Positions 34,645 through 43,396 of a stretch of DNA of 64,000 nt are shown piece after piece (the first letter of the stretch is position 1; the number at the start of each line of letters is the position of its first letter). A program made the position numbers and the translations under genes. The notes below the pieces were generated by a model. That model did no database searches. It was not told the DNA's origin and saw only the letters and a list, made by a program, of their open reading frames with translations. The DNA comes from Duganella sp. sic0402 (GTDB lineage: Bacteria > Pseudomonadota > Gammaproteobacteria > Burkholderiales > Burkholderiaceae_D): assembly GCF_019219065.1 (NCBI RefSeq), contig NZ_JAHUWK010000013.1, positions 79,835-143,834 on the forward strand, given 5' to 3'.

Positions 34645-36239
34645 TGTCTAAATACAGTCCCAACGAAGCCGATGCCAATAACGGCAGTACGTACACCGCA
34701 GAATTCCTGCGCGTGAAGGGACTGGCCGAGCGCGGCGTGGCCAATGCCCAGCATAGCCTGGGCTTTATGTACTTCAACGGCCAGGGCGTGGCACAGAGCT
34801 ACGAGCTGGCGATAGTGTGGTATCGCCAGGCCGCGCAGTCCGGCCTTGAACATGCGCAGTACAACCTGGGCGTGATGTATCAAAAAGGCCAGGGTGTCGA
34901 TCAGAACTTTGAGGAAGCGGCGGCCTGGTATCGCAAGGCGGCCGAACAAGGCTATGCAGCGGCGCAGTACAACCTGGGCTGGCTGTACGCCAAGGGCCAG
35001 GGTGTGCCGAACGATACGCAGCAGGCGATGCACTGGTTCAGCAAGGCGGCCGAGCAGGGCGATGCCGGCGCGCAGAATAATCTCGGCATGATGTATGACA
35101 CCGGCAAGGGTGTGCCGCAGGATTTCAGGCAGGCGATCTTCTGGTATCGCAAGGCGGCGGAGCAGGGCTATGCGCGCGCGCAATTCAATCTCGGCCTGCG
35201 CTATGACAACGGGCAGGGTGTGCCGCAGGATGTGGGCCAGGCGATGTCCTGGTATCGCAAGGCGGCTGACCAGGGCTATGCGCCGGCGCAGTTCAATCTG
35301 GCGCTGCGCTTCGACAAGGGGGACGGCATTGCGCAGGATTCGCAAAAGGCGATCCTGTGGTATCGCCGCGCGGCGGAGCAGGATCACGCGAGTTCGCAGT
35401 TCAATCTGGGGCTGATCTACGATAACGGCCAAGGTGTACCGCGCGATGAGCAAAAGGCGCTGGACTGGTATCGCAAGGCCGCCGAGCAGGGGCATGCGGC
35501 GGCACAGAATAATCTGGGCCTGCGCTATCACCACGGGCAGGGCGTTGAACAGGATTACGCGCAGGCGCAGTACTGGTATCGCAAGGCGGCGGAGCAGGGA
35601 TTCCCCGGTGCGCAATATCATCTTGGGCTGCTGTACGATGCCGGCCATGGCGTGATGGCGGATCATCAGGAAGCGATCTTCTGGTATCGCAAGGCTGCCG
35701 ATCAGGGACACTTGCGCGCCCAGTTCGATCTCGGCCTGCGCTATGAAACGGGACGCGGCGTTCCGCAAGACTATCGCAAGGCGATGGGCTGGTATCGCCG
35801 CGCAGCCGAGCAGGATTACGTGGCGGCCCAATACAGCCTGGGGCTGTTGCATGACAATGATGAAGGCCCTCAACCGGATTGTGTGCAGGCGCATCACTGG
35901 TATCGCAAGGCGGCCGAGCAGAATCATACGCAGGCGCAGTTCGCGCTGGGCCTGCGCTACGACAACGGCCTGGGCGTGCCGCGCGATTATGCGCAGGCGC
36001 ATCACTGGTATCTGCAAGCGGCAAGCCAGGGCCACACGCGCGCGCAATTCAATGTCGGCCTGATGTACCTGGCCGGGCAGGGCGTGCGCGCCGATGCCGG
36101 CCAAGCGTGGATGTGGCTGACCATGTCCGAACGCGCCGGCTTCATCGCCGCCGCCCGCTACCTCAAGAACGCTGCCAGCCGCATGGACCCAGCCCAGCTA
36201 GCCCAGGCACGCGAACGCATGGAAGCACTCCCCGGCTAA
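34644..36239 (+). CDS. Sel1-repeat protein (about 13 repeats)
   Basis: A 531-residue protein composed almost wholly of Sel1-like repeats of 36 residues, each with the pattern AQxNLGxxYxxGxGVxxDxxxAxxWYRKAAEQG. About 13 are visible from residue 30 to 500; they form an alpha-solenoid for protein-protein contact. No signal peptide is seen, so it is likely cytoplasmic. The DNA repeats every 108 bases with strong identity, which may cause recombination. The start overlaps the upstream stop (TGATG). It may act as a scaffold for the kinase/c-di-GMP pair. Confidence 0.9.
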   Translation: MSKYSPNEADANNGSTYTAEFLRVKGLAERGVANAQHSLGFMYFNGQGVAQSYELAIVWYRQAAQSGLEHAQYNLGVMYQKGQGVDQNFEEAAAWYRKAAEQGYAAAQYNLGWLYAKGQGVPNDTQQAMHWFSKAAEQGDAGAQNNLGMMYDTGKGVPQDFRQAIFWYRKAAEQGYARAQFNLGLRYDNGQGVPQDVGQAMSWYRKAADQGYAPAQFNLALRFDKGDGIAQDSQKAILWYRRAAEQDHASSQFNLGLIYDNGQGVPRDEQKALDWYRKAAEQGHAAAQNNLGLRYHHGQGVEQDYAQAQYWYRKAAEQGFPGAQYHLGLLYDAGHGVMADHQEAIFWYRKAADQGHLRAQFDLGLRYETGRGVPQDYRKAMGWYRRAAEQDYVAAQYSLGLLHDNDEGPQPDCVQAHHWYRKAAEQNHTQAQFALGLRYDNGLGVPRDYAQAHHWYLQAASQGHTRAQFNVGLMYLAGQGVRADAGQAWMWLTMSERAGFIAAARYLKNAASRMDPAQLAQARERMEALPG

Positions 36240-36287
36240 ACCCGCCCGCAGCCGCACCGCTCCCGCCTGTCGCCCTTCACTCTGCGG

Positions 36288-36824
36288 CTACGCCAGACTT
36301 GGCGCGGAGAGGTGGCCGACTTGATAGCGCTGTTCATCGCCCGTTGGCGTATCGCGCCACAGGCATAGCCGCACCACCGACCACGTCACCGGCTCGAAGC
36401 CGATCACCACTGCCAGCGCGCCGCGCGCCAACGCTTGCTGCGCATACGCTTCTTCCTGCAAGCGCAGTTCCGACAGCACGCTATGCGGTGCAATCACCGC
36501 GCTGCTGCGCGTCGCAAAGCGCGCCTGCCGCACATCCCCGCTCACGGTAGCGTGCCACGGCGTCCAGGTCTGCACAGAAGGCCAGCCAAACGCACGCGCC
36601 ACACCTGCAAAGCCCGGCCCGTTGAGAAAGTCATGCATCCCCTCCACATCGCGCCACAGATAAAACGGTGCGTAAGCGTTCTCCGCCCCCTCCGCGTACA
36701 GATACGCCTTGAACAACAAACCGGGCAGTTCATCCAGCAGCGGTCCCTTTAGCGCAATGCGTTCGCGGACGATGTCCATGTTGTAATCGGCCGGCAGCAC
36801 AAAGCGATACTGCATCGCGATCAT
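36288..36824 (-). CDS. DUF4865-family protein
   Basis: A 178-residue protein of unknown function that matches the DUF4865 pattern as I recall it: MQYRFVLPADYNMDIVRERI at the start and APFYLWRDVEGMHDFLNGPGF in the middle. This resembles a monooxygenase-like ferredoxin fold. The start at 36824 overlaps the tautomerase stop in an ATGA; an internal ATG at 36815 is possible. It is the second gene of the tautomerase operon under the divergent LysR regulator. Confidence 0.75.
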   Translation of the reverse strand: MIAMQYRFVLPADYNMDIVRERIALKGPLLDELPGLLFKAYLYAEGAENAYAPFYLWRDVEGMHDFLNGPGFAGVARAFGWPSVQTWTPWHATVSGDVRQARFATRSSAVIAPHSVLSELRLQEEAYAQQALARGALAVVIGFEPVTWSVVRLCLWRDTPTGDEQRYQVGHLSAPSLA

Positions 36825-37216
36825 GACGACACTCCCAACGACGCCGCCGGACGGCCACCAGCAAACGACCAATCCTCACCCTGCGAAGAGGTAATCACCA
36901 CCATCACATCCTCCGGCGCAATGCCCGGCGCCGCCGCCAGCTCCTCTACCAGCTGGCGATAAAATGCCTGCTTGACTGCCGCACTACGCGGCTTGCCAAC
37001 GGTGATCGCAATCAGCACGAAATCATCCGACCTGGGACCGCCCTCGTAATGGCGATCGAAAATCAGCTCATGCGGCGCATGCTGGTGGATCAGCTGGAAG
37101 CGATCATTCTGCGGCACATTGAACGCCAGCTCCATCGCCCGCTGCAAACCATCCGCCAGCGCGCGCAGATACTCGGGCGGCTTCCCCCTCAACAGCGAGA
37201 TACGGCTCATCGGCAT
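36821..37216 (-). CDS. Tautomerase-family protein
   Basis: A 131-residue protein of the 4-oxalocrotonate tautomerase superfamily. The predicted start MPMSRISLLRGK places a proline directly after Met, and this becomes the catalytic N-terminal Pro1 once Met is removed. LRALADGLQRAMELAFNVPQNDRFQ follows, typical of the longer tautomerase family. The ATG at 37216 has AGGAGG upstream at correct spacing, which fixes the start and so the Pro. The partner is DUF4865. The substrate is unknown. Confidence 0.82.
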   Translation of the reverse strand: MPMSRISLLRGKPPEYLRALADGLQRAMELAFNVPQNDRFQLIHQHAPHELIFDRHYEGGPRSDDFVLIAITVGKPRSAAVKQAFYRQLVEELAAAPGIAPEDVMVVITSSQGEDWSFAGGRPAASLGVSS

Positions 37217-37314
37217 ATAGCCTCCTTTTGATTGACAGCTTAACGATACAGGCCTACATTCATTCTGAAAATCAGGAATATTTTGATACACAGTTCAGTA
37301 AAACGGGATGATCC

Positions 37315-38187
37315 ATGCGCCGCATTACCTTCGACCTTGACGTGTTGCGTACCTTTGTCACCGGCATCGACATGGGCAGCTACGCCAAAGCGGCGGACAA
37401 GCTGGGACGCTCGACCTCCGCCGTCAGCGCGCAACTGAAGAAGCTGGAAGAACAACTCGGCATGCCAGTACTGCGAAAAGAAGGGCGCGGCATGGTCACC
37501 ACACCAGCCGGCGAATCGCTGCTGGGTTACGCGCGCCGGCTGCTGGAACTGAACGACGAAGCCGCCACCATGGTGCGCGGCGCCGAGCTGGCGGGCAGCG
37601 TACGGCTCGGCATCCAGCAGGACTTCGGCGAACATACGTTGACCGAAGTGCTGGGCCGTTTCACCCGCGTGCATCCGCAAGTACGCATCGAAGCGCGCGT
37701 GGCCCGCAATGGCGAATTGATGGAGCAGCTGAACAGCGGCCGCCTCGACCTGGCGCTGGCCTGGGACGGTGGCGCAAGCACGCCGCATGTGGTGGATGTG
37801 GGGCGCATCGCCATGCGCTGGATCGGCCCCGCCGACGAATCGCGGCTGGTGTGGTCCGGCGATCCGCGCGAGCCGCTGCCGCTGGTGATGATGGACGCGC
37901 CCTGCATCATGCGCAGCGCCGCCACGCGCGCGCTGGACCAGGCAGGCATCGCCTGGCGCATCGCCTTCAGCAGTCCGGGCTTGTCGGGTGTGTGGGCGGC
38001 GGTGGCGGCAGGGCTGGGCGTGACGGTGCGCACCGCTGTCGGCCTGCCGCCGTCGCTGCGCGTACGGGAGGATGTGCGCCTGCCAGCCTTGCCCAATGTC
38101 GGCCTGCGGCTGCATCGCCACGCGGCGGAACTGAATCCGCCGGCGCAGCGCCTGCACGACATCGTCTTGGAAGCGCTACACGCTTAA
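37315..38187 (+). CDS. LysR-family transcriptional regulator
   Basis: A 290-residue regulator with a winged helix at the N-terminus (LDVLRTFVTGIDMGSYAKAADKLGRSTSAVSAQLKKLEEQLG) and a periplasmic-binding-like effector domain after about residue 90. It is divergent from the tautomerase/DUF4865 operon across 98 bases, the normal layout for a LysR protein and its target. The 3' end overlaps the convergent TPR glycosyltransferase gene by 12 bases. Confidence 0.88.
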   Translation: MRRITFDLDVLRTFVTGIDMGSYAKAADKLGRSTSAVSAQLKKLEEQLGMPVLRKEGRGMVTTPAGESLLGYARRLLELNDEAATMVRGAELAGSVRLGIQQDFGEHTLTEVLGRFTRVHPQVRIEARVARNGELMEQLNSGRLDLALAWDGGASTPHVVDVGRIAMRWIGPADESRLVWSGDPREPLPLVMMDAPCIMRSAATRALDQAGIAWRIAFSSPGLSGVWAAVAAGLGVTVRTAVGLPPSLRVREDVRLPALPNVGLRLHRHAAELNPPAQRLHDIVLEALHA

Positions 38188-39723
38188 CGCGGCGTTGACG
38201 CGCTCCAGCACCTCGTCCCAGTCGCCGGCGCGCTGCTGCCGGAACAGCCGCATGGTCGGATACCACGGACTGTCCTGCCGCTCCAGCATCCAGCGCCAGT
38301 CTGGTGCAAACGGCAGCAATAGCCAGACCTGCTTGCCCATCGCGCCAGCAAGATGCGCCACCGAGGTATCTACGCAGATCAGCAGATCCAGCTGCGCCAC
38401 CAGTGCGGCGGTTTCGGCGAAATCGGTTTGATCAGCCGCGTAGCTGCGCAAGGCCGGTTCGGCTTGCAGTTGCAAACGGTCGGCAGCGTTGAGGTCGCGC
38501 TGCAGGGCGATATATTCCAAGCCCGGTTGCAGCAGACGCAGCATCTTCTGTAACGGTATGGAGCGCGCGCTGTCGTTGTCATGCTTTGGATTGCCGGCCC
38601 ATACCAGACCGATGCGCGGCGCCTTGGCCGGCCCCAGCCTTGTCTGCCATTGCAGGCTGCGCGGCGTATCGGCATGCACGTAGGGCGCGTCAGCCGGAAT
38701 GTTGTCTGGCTGCGTGTCCAACAGCAGCGGTAAGCTCATCAGCGGCACGCGCAAGTCGTGCGGCGGCAGCGTATGCTGCTTACCGACGACTATCGCACCG
38801 CCTATGCCGTCCAGCAGCGACAGCAAGGCGTCCTGCACTTGCAGCACCACGCGCGCGCCTTGCGCCGTCAGCAGCGGAACATAGCGCACCATTTGCAGTG
38901 TGTCGCCCAACCCTTGTTCGGAGTGGACCAGCAGCGTTCTGCCTTGCCAGGATAGGCCTGGCTGCCATTGCGGTTGCGTGTATTTCTGCGCCAGCGCCAG
39001 GTAGGCTGGTTTGCGGCAGCGCCATTCATACTGCGGCAAGCCGCGTGCCAGATCACCAGCCAGCAGGCGACAGGTGCTTTGCGCGAAATGCGCATCTACC
39101 ATGTCAGGCGCCAATGCCAGCGCGGCATCGTAGCTGCGCATGGCTTTATCCAGGCGGTTCTGATGTTGCAAGGCGTTGCCCTGGTTGTACAGCGCGAGCG
39201 CAAGGCCCGGCTGCAGTTGCAGCGCGCGCGCCAGGCAAAGCAGGGCTTCGTCGTAGCGACCCAGCTCCACTAGCGCATAGCCCATGCCATTCCAGGCGGT
39301 GGCGTCGTTGTCGTCCAGGCGCAGCGCATGTTCCAGCAGCGGCAGCGCTTCCGCTGGCCGCTTGAGGTCTTTCGACAGCAGTGCGGCGCCGTTGTTCAGC
39401 GCCAATGTGTGATCCGGCGCCAGGCGCAGCGCCTGGCGTATCGCCAGCCATGCCTCCTCGCGACGCCCCTGTTGTTGCAGCACCGCCGCATGGTGCACGT
39501 GCGCCAACGGATCTTCGATATTGACGCGCAGCGCTTGGTTGATCAAGCTATGCGCGGACGCCAGGTCACCGGTCTGGAGGGAGTACACGCCAAGCATGTG
39601 CAGCGCATCGAAATGTTGCGGCTCGGCGCGGATGATCTGCAAATACAGTGCGGCGGCCGCATCCAGCTCGCCGCGCGTGTGCAGATCAATGGCCTGTGCC
39701 AGCTTGTCGGCTTGCTCCGTCAT
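38176..39723 (-). CDS. TPR-repeat glycosyltransferase (GT9/heptosyltransferase-like)
   Basis: A 515-residue two-part protein. The first 230 residues or so are tetratricopeptide repeats (AIDLHTRGELDAAAALYLQIIRAEP, AWNGMGYALVELGRYDEALLCLARAL). The rest resembles a GT-B transferase: LLVHSEQGLGDTLQMVRYVPLL, RIGLVWAGNPKHDNDSARSIPL and LDLLICVDTSVAHLAGAMGKQVWLLLP. The last segment is the nucleotide-sugar-binding end found in heptosyltransferases. It may glycosylate proteins or surface polymers. The start overlaps the M28 peptidase stop by four bases. Confidence 0.8.
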   Translation of the reverse strand: MTEQADKLAQAIDLHTRGELDAAAALYLQIIRAEPQHFDALHMLGVYSLQTGDLASAHSLINQALRVNIEDPLAHVHHAAVLQQQGRREEAWLAIRQALRLAPDHTLALNNGAALLSKDLKRPAEALPLLEHALRLDDNDATAWNGMGYALVELGRYDEALLCLARALQLQPGLALALYNQGNALQHQNRLDKAMRSYDAALALAPDMVDAHFAQSTCRLLAGDLARGLPQYEWRCRKPAYLALAQKYTQPQWQPGLSWQGRTLLVHSEQGLGDTLQMVRYVPLLTAQGARVVLQVQDALLSLLDGIGGAIVVGKQHTLPPHDLRVPLMSLPLLLDTQPDNIPADAPYVHADTPRSLQWQTRLGPAKAPRIGLVWAGNPKHDNDSARSIPLQKMLRLLQPGLEYIALQRDLNAADRLQLQAEPALRSYAADQTDFAETAALVAQLDLLICVDTSVAHLAGAMGKQVWLLLPFAPDWRWMLERQDSPWYPTMRLFRQQRAGDWDEVLERVNAALSV

Positions 39724-40973
39724 TTGGCTTTCACGCGCACACCCGCCAGCTGCGCCACGCCGGCCAGGGTGGTCTGCGCCGCGTTCAGGCCAAGCAGGAA
39801 GTCCTTGTCGGAATAGGTGTCGTAGTTATCGGTAGGCTGGTGCCAGTTAGGATTCCAGCCCGCGCCAATTTGCTGCCCACGTTCGTTCTCGCGCAGCGAG
39901 ATCGACGGCACCAGATTCATGAACGGCGTCGAATCGGTATTCGTCATGTGGAAGCCGACAGCGGCCGGATAATTGGTCGCGTACTTGTCGTTGGCGGCAC
40001 GGAAGGCCCACGCCAGCTTGGCCGAGCCTTCGGCTTGCGACGACACTGACTGGTACTCGATGTTAACGTCCGCCTCCAGGCGCTGCTCCGGCGGCGACAC
40101 ATAAATCGCCTGGCCTTTTTCATCAAGTACCGGCTTGCCGTTGGCGTCCAGTTTGGGGATCGGCATGCCATGGTCGTACATCATCATATCGTGCTGGATC
40201 ATGCCCAGCCATTTCGGTTCCGGATATTTGCCCGAGCCTTTAGGCGATTCGATACCCTGCAAATCCTTGCGCTGTTCGACGTAGGCGGCCGCGCCATTCA
40301 GGCCGGTCTCTTCGTTATTCCACAGGACGAAGCGGATCGAGCGATCAGTCTCCACGCCCGGCTGGCTGAAGATGCGCGCCAGTTCCATCACCAGCGCGGT
40401 GCCTGAGCCGTCGTCGTTGGCGGCTTCGCCAAAGCCGATGCCGTCCATGTGGGCGCTGACGATATACATTTCTTCCGGATGCTTGCTGCCGATTTTGGTG
40501 CAGTAGACATTCTCGCGCAGCGAGGTGCCGACTGGCGTCTGCTCGGCGTTCAGCGCCCGCAGGCGCTCATCTGGCTGGCGCAGCGGATCAGCATTGACGC
40601 CGGTCGGAATGCGGTTGCCGAACAGCGTGCTGCCGCCTTGTCCTGGCGGGCCGCCGGCGCCGCCGCTCGGGATACCCGGCGCGCGCTTGGGCGATGGTGC
40701 ACCGGGCGCTGGCTGCGTGAACTGGTATTGCAGGCGCTCGGTATTGGTACAGCCATAGGACTTCAGCTGCGCTTCGATCCAGTCCAGCGCATCGCGGTTG
40801 CGCTGTGTGCCCTGGCGGCGGTCACCGAACTTGGTCAGGCTTTTGATGGTGGCCTTGTAGCGCTCCAGCTCCAGTTGCTTGACCAGTTGCGAAATCGGAT
40901 CGGCGGGCGCCTGGGCGGACGCCATCGGCGCGGCAAAGGCCAGCGCGACGCTCAACGCTACAACTGCTTTCAT
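39720..40973 (-). CDS. Secreted M28-family metallopeptidase
   Basis: A 417-residue exported aminopeptidase. The signal peptide ends near MASAQA (about residue 21). Zinc-site motifs are SAHMDGIGFGEAANDDGSGTA (His and bridging Asp) and NNEETGLNG (the catalytic and ligand Glu). A Gly/Pro-rich insert lies near residues 95-120. It is probably periplasmic or secreted and cleaves N-terminal residues. It is divergent from the opgB-like gene, and its stop overlaps the TPR glycosyltransferase start. Confidence 0.85.
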   Translation of the reverse strand: MKAVVALSVALAFAAPMASAQAPADPISQLVKQLELERYKATIKSLTKFGDRRQGTQRNRDALDWIEAQLKSYGCTNTERLQYQFTQPAPGAPSPKRAPGIPSGGAGGPPGQGGSTLFGNRIPTGVNADPLRQPDERLRALNAEQTPVGTSLRENVYCTKIGSKHPEEMYIVSAHMDGIGFGEAANDDGSGTALVMELARIFSQPGVETDRSIRFVLWNNEETGLNGAAAYVEQRKDLQGIESPKGSGKYPEPKWLGMIQHDMMMYDHGMPIPKLDANGKPVLDEKGQAIYVSPPEQRLEADVNIEYQSVSSQAEGSAKLAWAFRAANDKYATNYPAAVGFHMTNTDSTPFMNLVPSISLRENERGQQIGAGWNPNWHQPTDNYDTYSDKDFLLGLNAAQTTLAGVAQLAGVRVKAK

Positions 40974-41122
40974 GGTTCATCCTTGTCGTGATAAAAATTT
41001 GTCCCGGCCATTCTGCATCAGTTGCGTGCATACGTAAATCCATGTAAGCGGCGAACAACAATCCGATACAAAACGTACATAACCGGCAATGTTGTAGACA
41101 ACTAGGGTTGGGATTATGCGGC

Positions 41123-42592
41123 ATGACTTCACATCCCCTTTACACGACCTTGGCGAGAATGATGCGTGGCGGCTTATACCTGATGGCCATCTTCCTCTTT
41201 TGCCTGAGCTACTGGATACATCGCTCGTTCGGCCAGCCCGACCTGGCGCAGATCGCCTATCACCTCAACTTCGGCGTGGAGATGATCGGCACTGTCGACC
41301 CGGTGATCACCTGGCGCTTTGTGCGCTGGTGCTTGCTGGCACCACTGATCTTCCTGGCGCTGCTCTACTACGCCGAGCGGCGCTGGCTAAAGGTGATCGC
41401 GAAGACGCCGCAGCGCAATCACCCGCTGTTGTATCGCCTGCACCGCTGGTTCCCGCAACTGCTGGTGCTGAGCGCAACGATGTTCTGGATGTCCGATGTA
41501 TCGGCCTTTAAATATGTTACCGCAGATTTCGGCCCGGATTATTTCGGCGCCAATTACGTGCGTCCGGAAGCGGTGACAATCGAAGCCGAGCAGCCTAAGA
41601 ATCTGGTGCTGATCTACGTTGAGAGCCTGGAGCAAAGTTATAGCAATAGCGCGGTGTTCGGGCGAGACCTGCTTGCGCCGTTGACCGATCTGCGCGGCGC
41701 CAGCTTCCGCAGCTACGAGCAGGTGGCCGGCACTGGCTGGACCATCGCGGCGATTGTGGCGACGCAGTGTGGCGTGCCGTTGGAGCGGGTCACCATCTTC
41801 GATGGCAATACCCAGGGGCAGATGATGGACTCCTTCCTGAAAAACGCAGTGTGCCTGACCGATCTGCTGGCGCAGCGTGGTTATCGCAACGTCTTCATGG
41901 GCGGCGCGGCGACAGCGTTTGCGGGCAAGGACAAATTCCTCGGCCAGCATCACTACCACGAAGTGTATGGCCGCGAAGAGTGGCTCAAGAGCGGCGTCTC
42001 ACGCGAGGATATGAACGGCTGGGGCTTGTACGATGCCGACCTGTTCGCGCGCGCCAAAGCTAAGTTGAGGGAACTGTCGGCATCGCGCCAGAAATTCAAC
42101 CTGACCTTGCTGACGGTGGATATGCATGAACCGAAAGGCCATCTGTCGGCTGCCTGCGCTCAGCGGGGCTTTAAAGGATTTGACGGTGTGGTGTCTTGCA
42201 CGGCGGCGGAGGTGGCCGATTTCGTACGCTACGCCCAAGACAACGGCTACCTTGAGGACACCAACATCGTCATCCTCGGCGACCACCTGTCGCGCAAGAA
42301 CCCGCTGACCCATCAGCTCTCCAAACTGTCCGGCCGCACCATCTTCAACAGCTTCATCTCAAAACAAGCACCGCAGCCGAACCGCGCGCAACTGCTGCAC
42401 TTCGACATGCTGCCGACGATACTGGAATTCAGCGGCTACGCCGTGCCGAACGGCCGCATGGCATTAGGTTACAGCGCATTCAACCAACACCCGATCCAGC
42501 CCCCCAAAGACCGCATGGCCGAGATGGACCAAAGCCTGATGAACCGCTCTCCCGAGTACATGGCCTTGTGGTCCGATCCGGACGACCATTAA
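41123..42592 (+). CDS. OpgB-like phosphoglycerol transferase (sulfatase fold)
   Basis: About 489 residues: an N-terminal membrane region (about three helices) and a periplasmic alkaline-phosphatase/sulfatase domain. NLVLIYVESLEQSYS holds the metal-binding Glu, and VAGTGWTIAAIVATQCGVPL holds the probable Thr nucleophile; FAGKDKFLGQH, LTVDMHEPKGH and ILGDHLSRKNP follow. These align well with E. coli MdoB/OpgB, which adds phosphoglycerol to osmoregulated periplasmic glucans. LtaS-type enzymes are the alternative. The start is uncertain: TTG 41108 and ATG 41159 are also in frame. Confidence 0.82.
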   Translation: MTSHPLYTTLARMMRGGLYLMAIFLFCLSYWIHRSFGQPDLAQIAYHLNFGVEMIGTVDPVITWRFVRWCLLAPLIFLALLYYAERRWLKVIAKTPQRNHPLLYRLHRWFPQLLVLSATMFWMSDVSAFKYVTADFGPDYFGANYVRPEAVTIEAEQPKNLVLIYVESLEQSYSNSAVFGRDLLAPLTDLRGASFRSYEQVAGTGWTIAAIVATQCGVPLERVTIFDGNTQGQMMDSFLKNAVCLTDLLAQRGYRNVFMGGAATAFAGKDKFLGQHHYHEVYGREEWLKSGVSREDMNGWGLYDADLFARAKAKLRELSASRQKFNLTLLTVDMHEPKGHLSAACAQRGFKGFDGVVSCTAAEVADFVRYAQDNGYLEDTNIVILGDHLSRKNPLTHQLSKLSGRTIFNSFISKQAPQPNRAQLLHFDMLPTILEFSGYAVPNGRMALGYSAFNQHPIQPPKDRMAEMDQSLMNRSPEYMALWSDPDDH

Positions 42593-42975
42593 CAGCGCCG
42601 ACATCCGAGGACTTCGTTGCTGCGATGGCGGCGGCCGGCATCAGCGTTTCCATCGATGCGACCTATCGCCCGATAAAGCGATCGTATCTTATGCATTGGT
42701 GCTGGCGCATAAAAAACGATGGCTTGGCTCCTTCTACAATTCCGGCCATGCCTGGTGTGGAAATTGAGTGGGAACACGCCACGATGTCAGCATCCCTTAG
42801 CGCGGCAAGCGATCTGACGGAAGCCAGGAAAAAGGAAATAGAGCGATCAGTTGTGAAGTATTGCGGGAAGGCGCAGAGACAGTTCAGAAAACTCAACGCG
42901 CAATACAAGAGCGATGCCCGGATAACAGAGATCATCCGTCAACACGCGAATGATACTGTTATCGGATTCCGGTAG
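42568..42975 (+). pseudogene. Fragment resembling a peptidoglycan-hydrolase domain
   Basis: An open frame of 135 codons with no convincing start: it begins at a GTG inside the opgB-like gene, and the first ATG is at 42625 without a ribosome-binding site. EDFVAAMAAAGISVSIDATYRP followed by RSYLMHWCWRIKNDG and GVEIEWEH resembles the beginning of a peptidase domain found in phage lysins and secreted effectors (from memory, unconfirmed). The C-terminal 60 residues are not recognised. The base composition is visibly lower in GC than its neighbours. Its position just before a tRNA gene suggests a remnant of a transferred element. Confidence 0.4.
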
Positions 42976-42990
42976 TACCGTCCTGCAACG

Positions 42991-43020
42991 TTGTCAACAA
43001 CATGCAAAGCCGCGTAGAAT
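42991..43020 (+). promoter_or_regulatory. Promoter of tRNA-Gly
   Basis: TTGTCA (42991-42996), an 18-base spacer and TAGAAT (43015-43020), nine bases before the tRNA. Good sigma-70 match in position and spacing. Confidence 0.65.
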
Positions 43021-43029
43021 GCGTGGCAC

Positions 43030-43103
43030 GCGGGTGTAGTTCAATGGTAGAACGGCAGCTTCCCAAGCTTCATACGAGGGTTCGATTCCCTTCACCCGCT
43101 CCA
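43030..43103 (+). tRNA. tRNA-Gly (anticodon CCC)
   Basis: A 74-base tRNA with encoded CCA. The acceptor stem pairs GCGGGTG with CACCCGC and is followed by T and CCA. The D arm is GTTCAATGGTAGAAC, the anticodon loop TTCCCAA gives CCC, and the T arm GAGGGTTCGATTCCCTT is standard. The anticodon stem GCAGC/GCTTC has one C-U mismatch. It reads GGG codons. tRNA genes are common integration sites, and the fragment upstream and toxin-antitoxin pair downstream fit such a hotspot. Confidence 0.95.
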
Positions 43104-43109
43104 TTTCAG

Positions 43110-43396
43110 CTAGCTGCCGCGCTGTAGGGCCTTTTGGTAGGCTACGTTGTCTTGTCGTTTTCCAGCGGCCAGGACATATACGGTGACAGTGTCATCGATC
43201 ACTTGGTAAACCAAGCGATAGCCAAGGGCGGCCAGCTTAATCTTGTATAAATCACGGCCACCGCTCACGCTCGCCTTTGGAACTCTGGGCTCCACCAGTC
43301 GTTCTCTCAATTTTTTCTTAAACTGGGTTTTTATGCTCTGGTCGAGCTTCAGCCATTCTTTGCGCGCATCCGGGTGGATGCCAGGTTATAGGTCAT
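43110..43396 (-). pseudogene. RelE/ParE-family toxin with a frameshift
   Basis: The toxin of a type II pair, broken near its start. An ATG at 43396 overlaps the antitoxin stop (ATGACCTATAA), as expected, and reads MTYNLA before reaching an early stop. The next frame, from about 43379 down, reads IHPDARKEWLKLDQS..FKKKLRERL and YKIKLAALGYRLVYQVIDDTVTVYVLAAGKR, a normal RelE/ParE body with its conserved Arg/Lys. Restoring one base after GCAT (TTC in place of TC) would join the two into about 95 residues. Only the 66-residue C-terminal part has its own start. Either the toxin is dead or one base was missed in sequencing. Confidence 0.8.

Noticed and set aside
34635..36104. Regular 108-base repeats considered as a CRISPR or satellite array
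   Set aside because: The repeats lie within an open frame and correspond to 36-residue Sel1 units; there are no unique spacers of CRISPR type.
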